Assembly (NCBI GenBank): GCA_964059195.1
Contig: CAXKWD010000008.1
Span: 42,647,502-42,711,501 of the forward strand
Length of the DNA stretch: 64,000 nt
Direction: 5' to 3'
Source of the DNA: Ectobius pallidus
Lineage: Eukaryota > Arthropoda > Insecta > Blattodea > Ectobiidae
Position numbers and translations under genes: made by a program. The notes beneath the pieces are model-generated. The model was not told the origin of the DNA, made no database searches, and saw only the letters and a list, made by a program, of their open reading frames with translations. Below are positions 10,751-22,367 of this stretch, one piece after another (the stretch's first letter is position 1; each line of letters starts with the position of its first letter).

Positions 10751-11340
10751 TCCAATTTTTTTACAGCATCTATGGACAAATATAACAACCCGTATTTTTC
10801 ATTTTGTGCAAATTCACTTTAGTTTTTTTTTTAATGATTTTTTAAAAAATTGCGTGTTTTTAGACAATTTGTTGCTAGGAGTGCAGGTTGAAAGTGGCAC
10901 GTTTTGGTAAAAAATTATTTGTAAAGTTGTTACTTAATATTAAGTCATGAAACCCAACTGTTCTTACTTAAAATTTCACCAGGATTCCAAATATCTTATT
11001 GAAATTAACATTTGACTCACATAAAACTTTGTTTTTATTCTTCAAAGTTGGTGCTTCTGAAGTTTTTTCTTCCGTGCAGTCATATAAGTAGAAGTTCATA
11101 ACTTTTTTCTGCCTGGTGGTATCAGGCTGAAAGAGGTCTCATTTGAAATAGGATGAAATGTACTACAATAGTATGAAATAAAATTCATGGGTATTTGATG
11201 TTATCATGTTATAAAAAAAGAAAAAGTATTATAGATGAAAATTTCCATTTTAGCGTTAAACTGTTATCAATGCAAAAGGTTGATTAGTTATATTGATTTT
11301 ATACAACAATTAATACAGCTTGTACACTCTATTAGGCTTA
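10751..11340 (+). repeat. left inverted repeat of the 8.5-kb transposon
   Basis: Pairs in reverse orientation with about 18490-19090. Shared landmarks include CATCTATGGACAAATATAAC, the stretch around GCAAATTCACTTTAG, GTTGCTAGGAGTGCAGG and TTTGATGTTATCATGTTATA. By eye the arms are very similar with scattered substitutions and A-run length changes. The inner boundary fades near 11340. Confidence 0.8.
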
Positions 11341-11474
11341 AAAATACTAGTCATAAATTCAATTTGATATCAAGGATAGCCTAATATTTAAGATTTTTAG
11401 GTAGGATTAAAAAGAAAGGTAGCTTGGGTGTACTTAAAGATAATGCAATTTTATGACTTACCAATGTGTTTGGC

Positions 11475-13546
11475 CTAATCTTTCCTTGGCCAGGCAGCAT
11501 TAATGTTTTTTTCACTTTTTTTTGAAAGATTGAACATCATTCGTCCGACTTGAGAACTAAATTCTGGTATATCTATGGAGCAAATTATGTCTGTAAAAGG
11601 GACCCAGCACTTATCCTCTCTTCCAGTATTTTTGTGTTCTGGGCAAAAAAAGGTTTGTGATGGCCAATGAGGATGCATAAAATTGATGTGGGCATCTTTA
11701 TTGCCATCGTCGAGCTCCAAAATGAGTCCAATGTAACACTTATCTTCATACACACAACCTACATAGTTATTTGGTTGGAGACTTGGAACTTCCTGTTCTT
11801 GAGAAAAGCTATATCTTAGGGAAAAATCTTCATCTTTGCTGAGCCGTTTTGCTGCTATTTCGGTGTTAGATAGCGGTTGAAAAAAATGGAAGGACCTTGT
11901 ACCAGGTACTGTTTTATGTTTGCTAAAACGCTGATTCAACTTTGGCTCTAAATTTTCTATACTGTCTATATTAATGAATTGAAATTTTATTTTTGAAAAC
12001 TGTTCATCACAAAACTTGAACATTTCTTCTGGTGTACATATTTGGTCTTTGTATGGTCTCTGAAGGTTGGCTCTTGTCACAGATCGCTTTACTGAGCCGC
12101 CTATACCATCACAAGCACATTTTCCGTGGCTAGTAGCATGGAAAGTCCAGGAAGCTTTTAGAAAAAAATCTGCTTCATGAAAACAGAGGTTGACTAAACT
12201 CTTGAAGTTCTTATACTGTGCAGCACAGCCATCTGTGATGTATTCTACTTTTGTTAATTTCGGTTGTTTTGCTTTCATATAACTGCAAATTCTACTCTGG
12301 ACTTCATAAACAAAGTTTACATCGTGTTTCATGTAATCTGATAAAAAACAAAATGATTGCTGTGAAACAGAGGCACCAACATTGTCTCTGTAATAAATTA
12401 CTACTGGATGTAGTGTGCAAGATGAATGGGACCAATGATAACGTTGAATCTCATCTTGAAGTATGAATCTGTAATTTTCGGAAAAATCCATAAAGCAAAG
12501 TATTTCATTTTTGGATACATTTTCTTTCCTCTTTTTTATATATTCAGATTGTTGCTTTGAAATAAAAGAATGGGGGATCAATGCTTCAAGTTTCTCATTC
12601 AAAAGTGCAATATAGTCAGATAATGGTAGGAGCATTGTTTGCAGTTCACTTCGATCAGTGTTTGTCCACTGCTTAAAAATTATTTGATCTGAATCATCAT
12701 AGTCGTCAAGTATAGTTTTAACAAAATCATTCAGTTTGTTGGAATTAGGACATTTATCACACATTCTTAACTTGCATTCCCTGTTTGCATCCTCACACAT
12801 TAACATTGCAGTTAATTCCTTCAATTTACTTTTATCTAGATTCATTGGACTTATGAGTAGTGCAGGATTTTGATGAATACAACAAACACATACTGAATGA
12901 ACTCCTCTTTGATTTACTGTTACACACCACTTGGGCCTAAGTTCGCAAAACTTAGATAGTCCAATTTTAGCATTGGGGTACTTTTCTTTAAAAGCTGTGT
13001 AAAGTTCCTCTAAATTACAAAGTAATAAACGCTTTTGCATGTAAACATTTCTTGCTATACTGACTTTATCTTTTACTCCTGGCATAAACCTACTAAATTC
13101 ATCATCTTCATAAAATGCCTTAACATTTTCTACAACATCTATCTTAACTTTATTCTTTTCTTTTGGCTCAGGCAAAGATAATATTCCCTTTCTTTTACGC
13201 AACTGGTGTGCCTTTCTAACCATGTACTCTGTCACTTTAAATTCTGAAGCTGTTTTTTTTCTTGACCATGATTGGGGTGTCAGTCTTAAAATTTGAATTC
13301 TCTCTCTTTTACTTTTGGTGACTGCAAGTTTCTCTTTAATGGCATTGACTAGGTGGTCCAAATCTTGGGCCTTTTGTGCTACTGGAGACATAGATTCTGT
13401 TGATGAAATTGAAGAATCAGATTGTAGTTCATTTTCTGGTAGCCTCAAAACACGTGCAACCTTTGTTTGCATTTTATTTTTAATTTCATTAATTTTTCGT
13501 TTGGCATATTTTACCTTTGATCCTGATGCTAATGATTGAACTTTTA
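11475..13546 (-). pseudogene. DDE-like transposase, central and C-terminal part (split gene)
   Basis: This is the larger piece of a transposase-like gene; numbering is from the ATG at 13649, which lies in the inserted palindrome, so native sequence starts at residue 35-36. A basic region (about 100-155) is followed by KRLLLCNLEELY, a Cys-rich block (C254, C256, C257, H259; C285, C292, C297, C300), MDFSENY (D388), YITDGCAAQYKN (D473), HGKCACDGIGG (509-518) and EEMFKF (E541). The spacing suggests an RNase H-like DDE core. The C-terminus (HINFMHPHWPSQTFF... CWVP) resembles a small Tudor/SH3-like module. Related proteins occur in insects and cnidarians, but I cannot name the superfamily. There is no internal stop in this piece. 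Confidence 0.65.
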
Positions 13547-13549
13547 TTG

Positions 13550-16500
13550 TAGTCCAGTCAATAAACGTCGAAAAACACCAAATAGAAAAAAAAAATCGTG
13601 TAGTTTTGAAATTTTGCAGAGTTGTCGGAGGGAGTGTCCTGAACAACATACTAAAAGTCCCCGAAGGTGGGGGGTGAGCGGGGGGCAGGGGGGCCCGCAG
13701 AAGGTCCCTATTTTAGGTTTTTCCCTTATATCTAAACAATGGTGCATCGTAGAGGAAAAGTTGCTATATACAAAATTCAAGCTGATAAAATTTCCTACAA
13801 GTTATACTATACACATTTCTTTCTATTCCCAATAGTATTCGAGATATCCGCCAGCGAAAATAACGAATTTTCGAAAAAAGCTCTCTCGCCTCGCGCTTTT
13901 CGACACACTTTGCCTTCTAGCGCTTCAGCCCTTAGGTATACAGCAATGTTATCATGAAAGAAGTTGTAGGCAAATAAATTATCTTGAAAATGAGTAGTCA
14001 TTTGTTTCTTTGTCTTCAAATGTTCAAAAGTTATGAAAATTTTAAGATTTGGTCAAATTTCGAGATTTCGAAAGAAAACCGTATATCGCACTTTCTCTAT
14101 ATTTAGGGGTTATATCTTTGTACATAAGCTGTATATTGTGTATTTATATCATGAAACAAGTGGAGAAACATCACACAACCATTAAAGTTGAAATTATTAA
14201 AAATCCGATCACGGTACAAGCACAGTACATGTAATGGAAAATACATTATATTGAAGGCAACAAAGGAAAAATAGGGACAAAAAAATCATGTAGTTTTGAA
14301 ATTTGGCAGAGATGTGGGGGAAAGTGTCCTAAACAACATAGTAAAAGTCCCCATGGATAGGGGGTGAGGGGCACTTTTACCGGTAAATGTAATTTCCCTC
14401 AGTTTTCCCTAAATACACAAAAAACTATGGGTTCTAGCAAAAAAAACAGTTTATGCACAAAATTAAACTACATAAAAGTTCTTATAAAATTTATCTGAAT
14501 GATATTTCTCTAGAATTAATAGTTCAGGAAATAGAAGGATATGAAGTATGACACAGTTCTGGAAATTCTGTTTTACATACGCCTAGATATTATATTTTTT
14601 AACAAAAAAGAGATCAGATGTTAATTAAATTAGCATGATGTCAAGCAAGCAAACTAGTTCTTAGAATAATATTTGTACTAAAGGTAAACATCATACATAA
14701 AATAATAATAATAACAATAATAATAATAATTATTATTATTATTATAAAGCTTACAAAAATCACATGGTATGAGTGTACTTTATAAGAAATATAAATCAGG
14801 CCTATTAGCCGTTCTATTTTTCGCTTAAAATATTATTTGAAAAAATTGTAAATAGTTAGAATTTGTAGATATTTAGAAATTATAAGACCTAATAGGACTA
14901 CATAGTACTTTAAATAAATATTTAGTTGTCTATTTTTTTCAGTCTCCAATACTGGAATCCTAGTACTGTACATCGTATGATAAGTTAGGGTTATATTTTT
15001 CTATCTACCGAACACTCAGTATTTATACAGATATATAACATTAATTAAAGAGTGCCTAAACAACTTATTTTCCTTGGACGTCATCAATTTTAAATTCATC
15101 ATCTTCTTCTAATGGTATACTGTTGTATCAAGACAGGTTCCACAAACGGATGAGCATTTAATACTAGCTTTTCTTCCACCTTTCCATATCTTCCACCACA
15201 CCGAGTTGCACAGCGACAAAATATGATGTGCAAATATTCTCAGGAGCCACATAGACAAGTAAACGTTTATTTAAAGTAATAGGTAGGCCTGCTATTCTTA
15301 GAATCTTTAAATATAATTGTCTAATTCCTTACCATTTTTCAAAATACCGGTAATTATTTTAACGAAACATAAAACGTCTCAGCTTTACAAGAAGAATATT
15401 AATAATAATAATAATGATAATGAGTTTTATATGCAACATTAACCATTAGTAAGTATATTTTTCTAAGAACTAGTTTGCTTGCTTGGCATCTTGCTAATTT
15501 AATTATCATCTGCCTTCTCTTTTGTTAAAAGTATAATATACAGGTGTATGTAAAACAGATTTTCCAGAACTGTGTCATACTTCATATCCTTCTATTTCCT
15601 GAACTATTAATTCTACAGAAATATCATTCAAATACATTTTATAAGAACTTTTATGTAGTTTAATTTTGTGCATAAACTGTTTTTTTTGCTAGAACCCTTT
15701 AGTTTTTTTGTGTATTTAGGGAAAACTGAGGGAAATTACATTTACCGGTAAATGTGCCCCCCACCCCCCGCTCACCCCCTATCCATGGGGACTTTTACTA
15801 TGTTGTTTAGGACACTTTCCCCCACATCTCTGCCAAATTTCAAAACTACATGATTCTTTTGTCCCTATTTTTCCTTTGTTGCCTGCAATATAATGTATTT
15901 TCCATTACATGTACTGTGCTAGTACCGTGATCGGATTTTTAATAATTTCAACTTTAATGGTTGTGTGATGTTTCTCCACTTGTTTCATGATGTAAATACA
16001 CAATATACAGCTTATGTACAAAGATATAACCCCTAAATATAGAGAAAGTGCGATATACGGTTTTCTTTCGAAATCTCGAAATTTGACCGAATCTTAAAAT
16101 TTTTATAACTTTTGAACATTTGAAGACAAAGTAACAAATGACTACTCATTTTCAAGATAATTTATTTGCCTACAACTTCTTTCATGATAGCATTGCTGTA
16201 TACCTAAGGGCTGAAGCGCTAGAAGGCAAAGTGTGTCGAAAAGCGCGAGGCGAAAGAGCTTTTTTCGAAAATTCGTTATTTTCGCTGGCGGATATCTCGA
16301 ATACTATTGGGAACAGAAAGAAATGTGTATAGTAAAACTTGTAGGAAATTTTATCAGCTTGAATTTTGTATATAGCAACTTTTCCTCTACGATGCACCAT
16401 TGTTTAGATATAAGCGAAAAACCTAAAATAGGGACCTTCTGCGGGCCCCCCTGCCCCCCGCTCACCCCCCACCTTCGGGGACTTTTAGTATGTTGTTCAG

Positions 16501-16579
16501 GACACTCCCTCCGACAACTCTGCAAAATTTCAAAACTACACGATTTTTTTTTCCTATTTTTCATTCGTTGCCTGGACTA
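13550..16579. mobile_element. 3,030-bp palindromic (foldback) element inserted in the transposase
   Basis: It begins TAGTCCAG and ends CTGGACTA, flanked by TTG at 13547-13549 and 16580-16582 (a likely 3-bp TSD). The two arms, about 13550-14770 and 15395-16579, are near-perfect reverse complements of ~1.2 kb around a ~0.6-kb AT-rich spacer with AAT/ATT runs. Each arm holds two diverged copies of a ~115-bp block starting at the CAAAACTACA string and ending in a G- or C-rich tract. Open frames in the arms are mirror images and not credible genes. Excision with one TSD copy restores the transposase frame exactly. It has no transposase of its own and so is non-autonomous. Confidence 0.85.
14770..15395. 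other. spacer (loop) of the palindromic element
   Basis: AT-rich, unpaired centre of the foldback element. AAT/ATT microsatellite runs flank it (about 14703-14746 and 15397-15420). I see no credible coding frame. The string around TGTATCAAGACAGGTTCCAC is the only GC-richer part. Confidence 0.6.
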
Positions 16580-17162
16580 TTGGTGAAACTCCTATTGTTG
16601 CCATACTTGAGTCTAATTCATACTTTTCTAAAACTTTTGAAGGTGTATGAATTTTTTTTGATTTCTTCGCAGGTGTTAAAACACTACTGCCACTAAATTC
16701 TCCTTCATAAGACTGACTACAAACACTTTTCTGGTCGTTGTTTTCTTCTTCATCATCATCATGCAAAACAACTTTTTTTCTGCAGTTGTCACAAATCTTT
16801 TTGCCTGGAATTAATACGATACCTTTTTTGCTTTTTACTTCTTTAGCAAATTTTAATGTAATCAGTCTTAACCCTGCTTTAATTACTTTTTTGTGGACTT
16901 TGTTTGGGTCACAACACTTCATTTGTTTATTTTCATAATACTCTGTATAGTATAGAAAGTGGTGCAAACATACATTAGAAGTAGGAGTCAATGTTCTTGC
17001 TATCCTCCAACTAAGAAATTCCTGTACTTGATCAGGTAAATTTGAAACCATCAGATTTTCTTCCTTATCTGTAAAATATTTACTATGACATTGGGAATTA
17101 GTTATCAGTCCCACACTGCACTGTTCTTTAGGTGATAACATCAACTCTTCATCTGAACTCAT
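16580..17162 (-). pseudogene. DDE-like transposase, N-terminal zinc-binding part (split gene)
   Basis: From the ATG at 17162 the frame gives 195 native residues before entering the palindromic insertion. A zinc-binding set is visible: VCLHHF (C65, H67, H68), KCCDPNKVHKK (C83, C84, H90) and PGKKICDNC (C124, C127), followed by an acidic stretch (about 134-143) and a Lys/Ser-rich linker. The C-C-D-P..HKK and CxxC pattern is shared with other animal proteins of this transposase family and is probably a DNA-binding module. The piece ends ATIGVSPI. Joining it across the insertion to 13546 gives one 884-codon frame, so the gene was intact when the palindrome inserted. Confidence 0.65.
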
Positions 17163-17477
17163 TTTTACAGCAAGTAGTCAACCTAAATTAGCCTATATTG
17201 TAATTCATCAACAATTTAGGCCTACTCTAATTTAGGCCTACTCACTGCACAAAAAACTAAATCCAAAACTCACATTTTCTAACTTATTAGAAAAACTATT
17301 TCACAAAACTACTGTTCACAATTAGCATAGGCCTACTTGTTAATAATGAACTAAGATGAACTGTCACAACAGAGTTTCAAAACTAACTGAGGTAAGAGAA
17401 GCCAATGTTCCTCTTGACCTGTACTGACAAGTTCTTTTGTTTGGTCTCTTGTCTGTGAGTCACATGATTTACTATTT

Positions 17478-17992
17478 GGTTTGTTCGCAAAGCAGTCAGA
17501 AACCAGGAACAAATCGTTCGCGCATGCGCTCTTTCTCCACACGCGTTCGCAAAGCGAGAATCCGTGATTCTGATTTCAATCTTCTGTTCGCAAAGCTCTC
17601 ACGGACAGTTTCTGTACTATAAGAAAAGTTTGCAGGCTCTAGCATGAATTGTTATCAGAGACATGCGCAGTAACCTATTTTCACGCGCCTGACTCCTCCC
17701 TCCTATAACATTGCGCCAGATTTATAAACATAGGCTACTTATATGTATGAATAATGGAAGATAATTAAAAGTTTCCCAAAATATAGATTATATTGTCGAT
17801 GTATATTGCATTTATAACATGTCAAAGGGAAATATATATTTTATTTGCATATCATATCGATTAAACGCAGAAACTATCGATTCCAAATTCTTGTAACCGT
17901 TCGCAAAGTGCAAATCACGGGTAAGTTACAGACTGAACTTGCGCAGTACAACAAATTCTCAAGCGGTCACGGATTTGCTTTGCGAACAAACC
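17478..17992. mobile_element. 515-bp MITE with TTCGCAAAG terminal repeats
   Basis: Ends are GGTTTGTTCGCAAAGC (17478-17493) and its exact reverse complement (17977-17992). The motif TTCGCAAAG recurs inside at 17546-17554, 17587-17595 and 17900-17908, in addition to both termini. The element lies ~320 bp upstream of the transposase start codon. I could not settle the TSD (CTATT or TATT are candidates). It is non-coding. The repeated motif could be a transposase-binding site. Confidence 0.65.
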
Positions 17993-18489
17993 TATTATGA
18001 TAATGCTAAACCTACCATCCTGTTGGGAGTAATAAAGGACTCCCTTTGTATTCTCCACAGACATTTATATTATACTTAATGGTCTTGTGTCTCCAAGAGA
18101 AGTGAACAGTTAAAATCATTGTTTATGTTAATGTTATGTGTCTATTTATATTTGTTTGTATTGTAACTGTTGAGGCATGCACTAATTTTATTCAGGGCCC
18201 TGTGGTCAATCATGTTTAAATGATCTGATGCCAATTTTGTTGGATTAATAAAATATTTTAATTACTGTAATAATTTTTATTATTACATCATTTCATTTTT
18301 GGGTTTTTAAAGAGTCATAAAATAAAATCTTTCATAACATGTAAAAGTTAAATTTCATTCAAACAAAAAATATGTCTTATATTATTATGTTTTAGCATAT
18401 TACAGATCTACTTTTCACCTGACTGTCACCTAAAAAAATTCTTAACAATACCGGTACCCTAGATTTCAAAACAAAATTTGTGATTCCTT
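17993..18489. other. AT-rich subterminal region of the 8.5-kb transposon
   Basis: It lies between the MITE and the right inverted repeat. AT-rich with TATT/AATA runs; I see no gene or repeat here. Confidence 0.5.
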
Positions 18490-19090
18490 TTTTAGGTCTA
18501 TTAGAGTGAACAAATCTATATGTTAATTGCTGTATAAAATTAATATAACTAATCTAACTTTTGCAATGATAACAGTTAATGCTAAAATGGAAATTTTCAT
18601 CCATAAAACTTTTTCTTTTTTTTATAACATGATAACATCAAATACACATGAATTTTATTTGATACTATTGTAGTACGTTTCATCCTCTTTCAAATGAGAC
18701 TCTTTTCAGCCTGATACCACCAGGCAGAAAAAAGTTATGAACTTCTACTTATATGACTCCACGGAAGAAAAAACTTCAGAAGCACCAACTTTGAAGAGTA
18801 AAAACAAAGTTTTATGTGAGTCAAATGTTAATTTCAATAAGATATTTGGAATCCTGGTGAAATTTTAAGTAAGAACAGTTGGGTTTCATGACTTAATATT
18901 AAGTAACAACTTTACAAATAATTTTTTACGAAAACGTGCCACTTTCAACCTGCACTCCTAGCAACAAATTGTCTAAAAACACGCAATTTTTTAAAAAATC
19001 ATAAAAAAAACTAAAGTGAATTTGCACAAAATGAAAAATACGGGTTGTTATATTTGTCCATAGATGATGTAAAAAAAATTTCAAGAAAAT
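18490..19090 (-). repeat. right inverted repeat of the 8.5-kb transposon
   Basis: Reverse complement of about 10751-11340. After the last shared string (ATAGATGATGTAAAAAAAAT, near 19062-19081) the right end continues with a G-rich stretch (GAGGGGGTGGGGTGC) absent from the left end. RT B sequence then resumes near 19110. Confidence 0.8.
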
Positions 19091-19109
19091 CTGAGGGGGT
19101 GGGGTGCAA

Positions 19110-19752
19110 AATGTTGTTTTCTCTGGATGATTTGATTTGGAATGACCCACTCATCTAAACGGGAAAGATCATTGCACACATTTAAGTAAAAAACTAAGCT
19201 CTAACATCTACCTGTTAAGAAATATTAGAGACCTAGTATCAATTAAATCATTAATTAATATAGCCTAGGCTATATTACGGAATTTTCTACTCACATCTAA
19301 ATTATGGAATAATTTTTTGGGGGAATTCAAGCGAAAGCGAAAACATATTCAAATTACAAAAAAGAGCCCTTCAAATTATATTTAAATTAAGTAGAAGGCA
19401 TTCATGCAGAAATATCTTTAAAAACAATAATATCCTCACTATGACTGGTACTGGTATGTACTTATATGAGTTACTTAAACTGATAAAAACAAATGAACCA
19501 AATATACACAAAAATAAAGATATTCATGACCATGAGACAAGAACAGCAAATAATGTAGCAATAACTAGACACAATCTTCAAATAACAGCAATGAGTCCCA
19601 TTGCTACATGGGAATTAAAATATTCAATAAGCTTCCACATGAGGTGAAGAATTTGTCCGAAAACAAATTCTGTAGAACTATACGACATGTACTAGTAACT
19701 AATGCATATTATTCCTTGAATGAATTTAATCCAAATAACTTCATACTTGAAT

Positions 19753-19755
<3 letters not shown>
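19110..19755 (+). pseudogene. non-LTR retrotransposon B, C-terminal part
   Basis: Continues RT B after the 8.5-kb transposon. DDLIWNDP matches the 'xKLxWxxHI' block that follows FADD, then NIRDLVSIKSLINI, ITKKSPSNYI and, near the end, IKIFNKLPHEVKNLSENKF and TNAYYSLNEFNP before a stop near 19752. Many frame changes are present. The order and spacing agree with Jockey-like ORF2 C-termini. Confidence 0.75.

Positions 19756-19756
<1 letters not shown>

Positions 19757-19814
<58 letters not shown>
19757..19814. repeat. (AT)n microsatellite
   Basis: About 29 uninterrupted AT units directly after the end of non-LTR element B. It may have grown from the element's 3' tail. Confidence 0.95.
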
Positions 19815-19818
<4 letters not shown>

Positions 19819-20582
19819 AACCCTGTTAATAGTTTTTTATAGATAAACTTGACATACATTTCTTCTCGTTAGAACAAGGGATCGACTTGAACTTAATCTC
19901 TTCAAACAACTATTTGTAACTTCCCTAAAGCGAAGCATTTTGTTTGGAAATTTATGACAATGTTCAATAGGAACTCTACTATGTAGAACCTCTATGAACA
20001 ATAAAGATAAAGATAAAGACGGGCAATAAAAACGCTTTCCTTGAAAATGATGCAAAGTCCTTTGTTAATCCCAAACTGTTTGTAAGCAAGCAAAATTCAA
20101 CCTTACAATTCAATCACAAGCTGCCCTGTTGGCTTTCTAACACTGTTGCCAGTTATACAAATTTCTCATTTCTGCAGAAAAAATTCCATTCTTTTCAGCC
20201 ATGTGGATGACCAAAAACCCTTGGGATATTCTTTATGTTCATTAGGTGGGGTGACAATTTTATTTCATTTTATTTTTTAGGGGTTAATATTCTTCACACA
20301 TTCATACTCATTGACAGGAAAAAAGTTGAAAAGGAAATAACATTTTGTTTTGTGGAAAAATGCATTAGAATATACTTACAAAACCGAGGTTTGGGACAGG
20401 GCATGTGAATGACATTTCATTGAATTAAATTTTATTTTGGAATATCAGAATTTAAAGTTAGTGACATTTCAAAGTGATAGTTGTAGTATGGAAGTAGTAG
20501 AAACAACCTTTTATTTTAATTTTTTTAAAAGTTGAATTTGAAGGGAAATATCACTCCGGAACACAAATTTTCCCGTATTTGA
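19815..20582. other. unassigned sequence
   Basis: I see no convincing gene. A TAAAGATAAAGATAAAGA simple repeat near 20001-20018 could be the tail of a small retroelement. A minus-strand frame over 19837-20055 has no recognisable motif. Confidence 0.4.
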
Positions 20583-20897
20583 AGAATCACCCATATACTC
20601 TGTTATGTATTATATAACTTAGTGGATAATATTGATAAATTTCAAACTAATTTTAGTGTTCATGGACGTACTACCAGAAACATGAATGATCTACACAGAC
20701 CAAATAACTAGTTAAAACTCTTTCAGAAGGGTCGCTTATTATTCTGCAATAGGCCTACAGATATAGCCTATAACAAGCTTCCAAACAACATTAAATTATG
20801 TATTCAAAGAAAAAGCAAACATTTCAAAACATTTGTCAAGGATTTTTTAATAACTCACACCTTCTACAATTTCGAGGAATATTTCCGGCTTGGATAA
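20583..20897 (+). pseudogene. non-LTR retrotransposon D, C-terminal fragment
   Basis: Translation across frames shows FSVHGRTTRNMNDLHRPN, then YNKLPNNIKLCIQ, then FKTFVKDFLITHTFYNFEEY. This is the typical last ~90 residues of Jockey/CR1-like ORF2 in insects. Nothing upstream belongs to it, so it is a short 5'-truncated relic. It is not part of element B, which already has its own C-terminus at 19.7 kb. Confidence 0.7.
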
Positions 20898-20899
20898 AT

Positions 20900-22367
20900 T
20901 TGGCAGCTTGCAGTTTCTGTATATTATTGTATACATGCATGTATTTTTTGATCTGACGTGTTCTATATCCATAAGCCCCGCTCACAATAGGATCTACAGG
21001 ACGAGATATCTACATCTACAAGTAAATATGGAGTTTATTAATAACCAAGAGATTAATTCAAAATAAATGTGCAAAGAAAGAAATCAATGTACTCACCTTA
21101 GGTATTCAAAGCAGACGATAACACTTTAGGCCGAATTCAGTAAAACGAGGTTAAGTCAAAGTGTCATTTTAGCCATTCATCATTCAAACAAATAAATAAC
21201 TTCGGCGCACATTACTTTGATCACAAATAGTGGAACCAACAACATACAGCTTCATTTACATAGTACATACATCCCACTCGTAGATATCCTATAAACATAA
21301 TAAACAGTTCGTCAGCTGGCGTTCCTGCACGGGACACGAAATATCAAACTAACACAGGGTTGCCATATCAGAAAAGTAAAACAGTCGTATTATACCACAG
21401 AACACAAACTTATTATACCACGGGGGTGAAAGTAACATTGAAAGAATAGCAACAGCTCATAAGTTCACTGCCCGACCGGTTGGTGCACTGTGATCGCTGT
21501 TGCCATGGCGGCAGGTTTGTTTCGAAACATATGACAGCAATATACGAAAAGGCGTAATATCTGGTTCTTTTCCTGCAGCGATCTCTATGCATTAGTGTTT
21601 GGAAAAGGAGGAGGTTTAATTAACTTATTATAAAGATATCAAGTAGCGAAGGTAAGTTAAAATACATTAACTACTTAAAACAATCCTAAATTAATATTTA
21701 TTCCATGTTCTACAAATTATTAAGATTAATGTTTCGTATTCTTTGTTTCAGAAACGAGTAAAATATTCCTGTAAGTTCCCTGGCTGCGGAAGTAAATACA
21801 TTTCTACAGGTTTCCTCAAAAATCAAACGTGAACCAACTGAAACAGCGGAAACGTCAGTGCAGTCTAGATGATAATGTGAATTGTGCTAATTATTTAATG
21901 TGTGAGACCACTTCCTGGAGAAAGATTTCGTTAACCATACTAGACATAGGTTAAATTACGAAGTTATCCCAAAGCAGCTGGGACTCGTGATTTACAGAGA
22001 CCCAATCTAATGTGGGAAGTGATCTGAAGCCTCGCCTGGTTTTTGTGAAAATAGAAAGTGTTCATACCGCTGTGTATGACTGAGGAAGTGACAGGAAGGT
22101 ACTAATATTTACGGTAATGTAATATTTTTAAAATAAGTTTTTATAAATATAATTCAATAATCAAGGATGTTTGTTTTTTATTTATAAAATCATCTAAAGT
22201 ATTTCATCAGTCACCGAGTCATTTATGTTGTGAGTAGCAGAAATTCTAGAAGGTATTCTACACTACGGTTTGTATAAGATCTGACGCATATTGTTTGCAA
22301 GTTATTATTTTTTCTTATTTAAGGTGTTCATAATTTAGTGAATTCTGTGTCAATGTTTTTAAAAGAT
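20900..22367. other. intergenic DNA with one possible spliced exon
   Basis: AT-rich, no transposon recognised. At 21651/21652 CGAAG-GTAAGT is a strong donor-like site, and TTTGTTTCAG at 21742-21751 is a good acceptor, bounding a possible 100-bp intron. A zinc-finger-like frame follows at 21752 and is listed separately. Confidence 0.4.
21752..21832 (+). pseudogene. possible exon fragment with a partial C2H2 zinc finger
   Basis: Directly after the acceptor-like TTTGTTTCAG, the frame reads YSCKFPGCGSKYISTGFLKN and stops at 21830-21832. Y-x-C-x4-C-x-x-x-Y/F...L is the first half of a C2H2 finger; the two His are absent because the frame ends. This could be a decayed or alternatively spliced exon of a host zinc-finger gene, or coincidence. 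I have no further exon to support it. Confidence 0.25.

Larger units (their letters stand above)
10605..19105. mobile_element. 8.5-kb DNA transposon with long inverted repeats (transposase family unnamed)
   Basis: It separates the two halves of RT B. Inverted repeats of ~560-600 bp (about 10751-11340 and 18490-19090) bracket a split transposase gene on the minus strand. Two further insertions sit inside: a 3,030-bp palindromic element within the transposase and a 515-bp MITE upstream of its start. Without the palindromic element it would be ~5.5 kb. The outermost ~140 bp on the left do not match the right end, so exact termini and TSD are undetermined; one end may be damaged or carry another insertion. 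Confidence 0.7.

Noticed and set aside
13807..14019. Mirror-image open frames in the foldback arms (also 16138-16586)
   Set aside because: They are the same non-coding arm sequence seen twice in opposite orientation; some frames span the G/C-rich tract without a motif.
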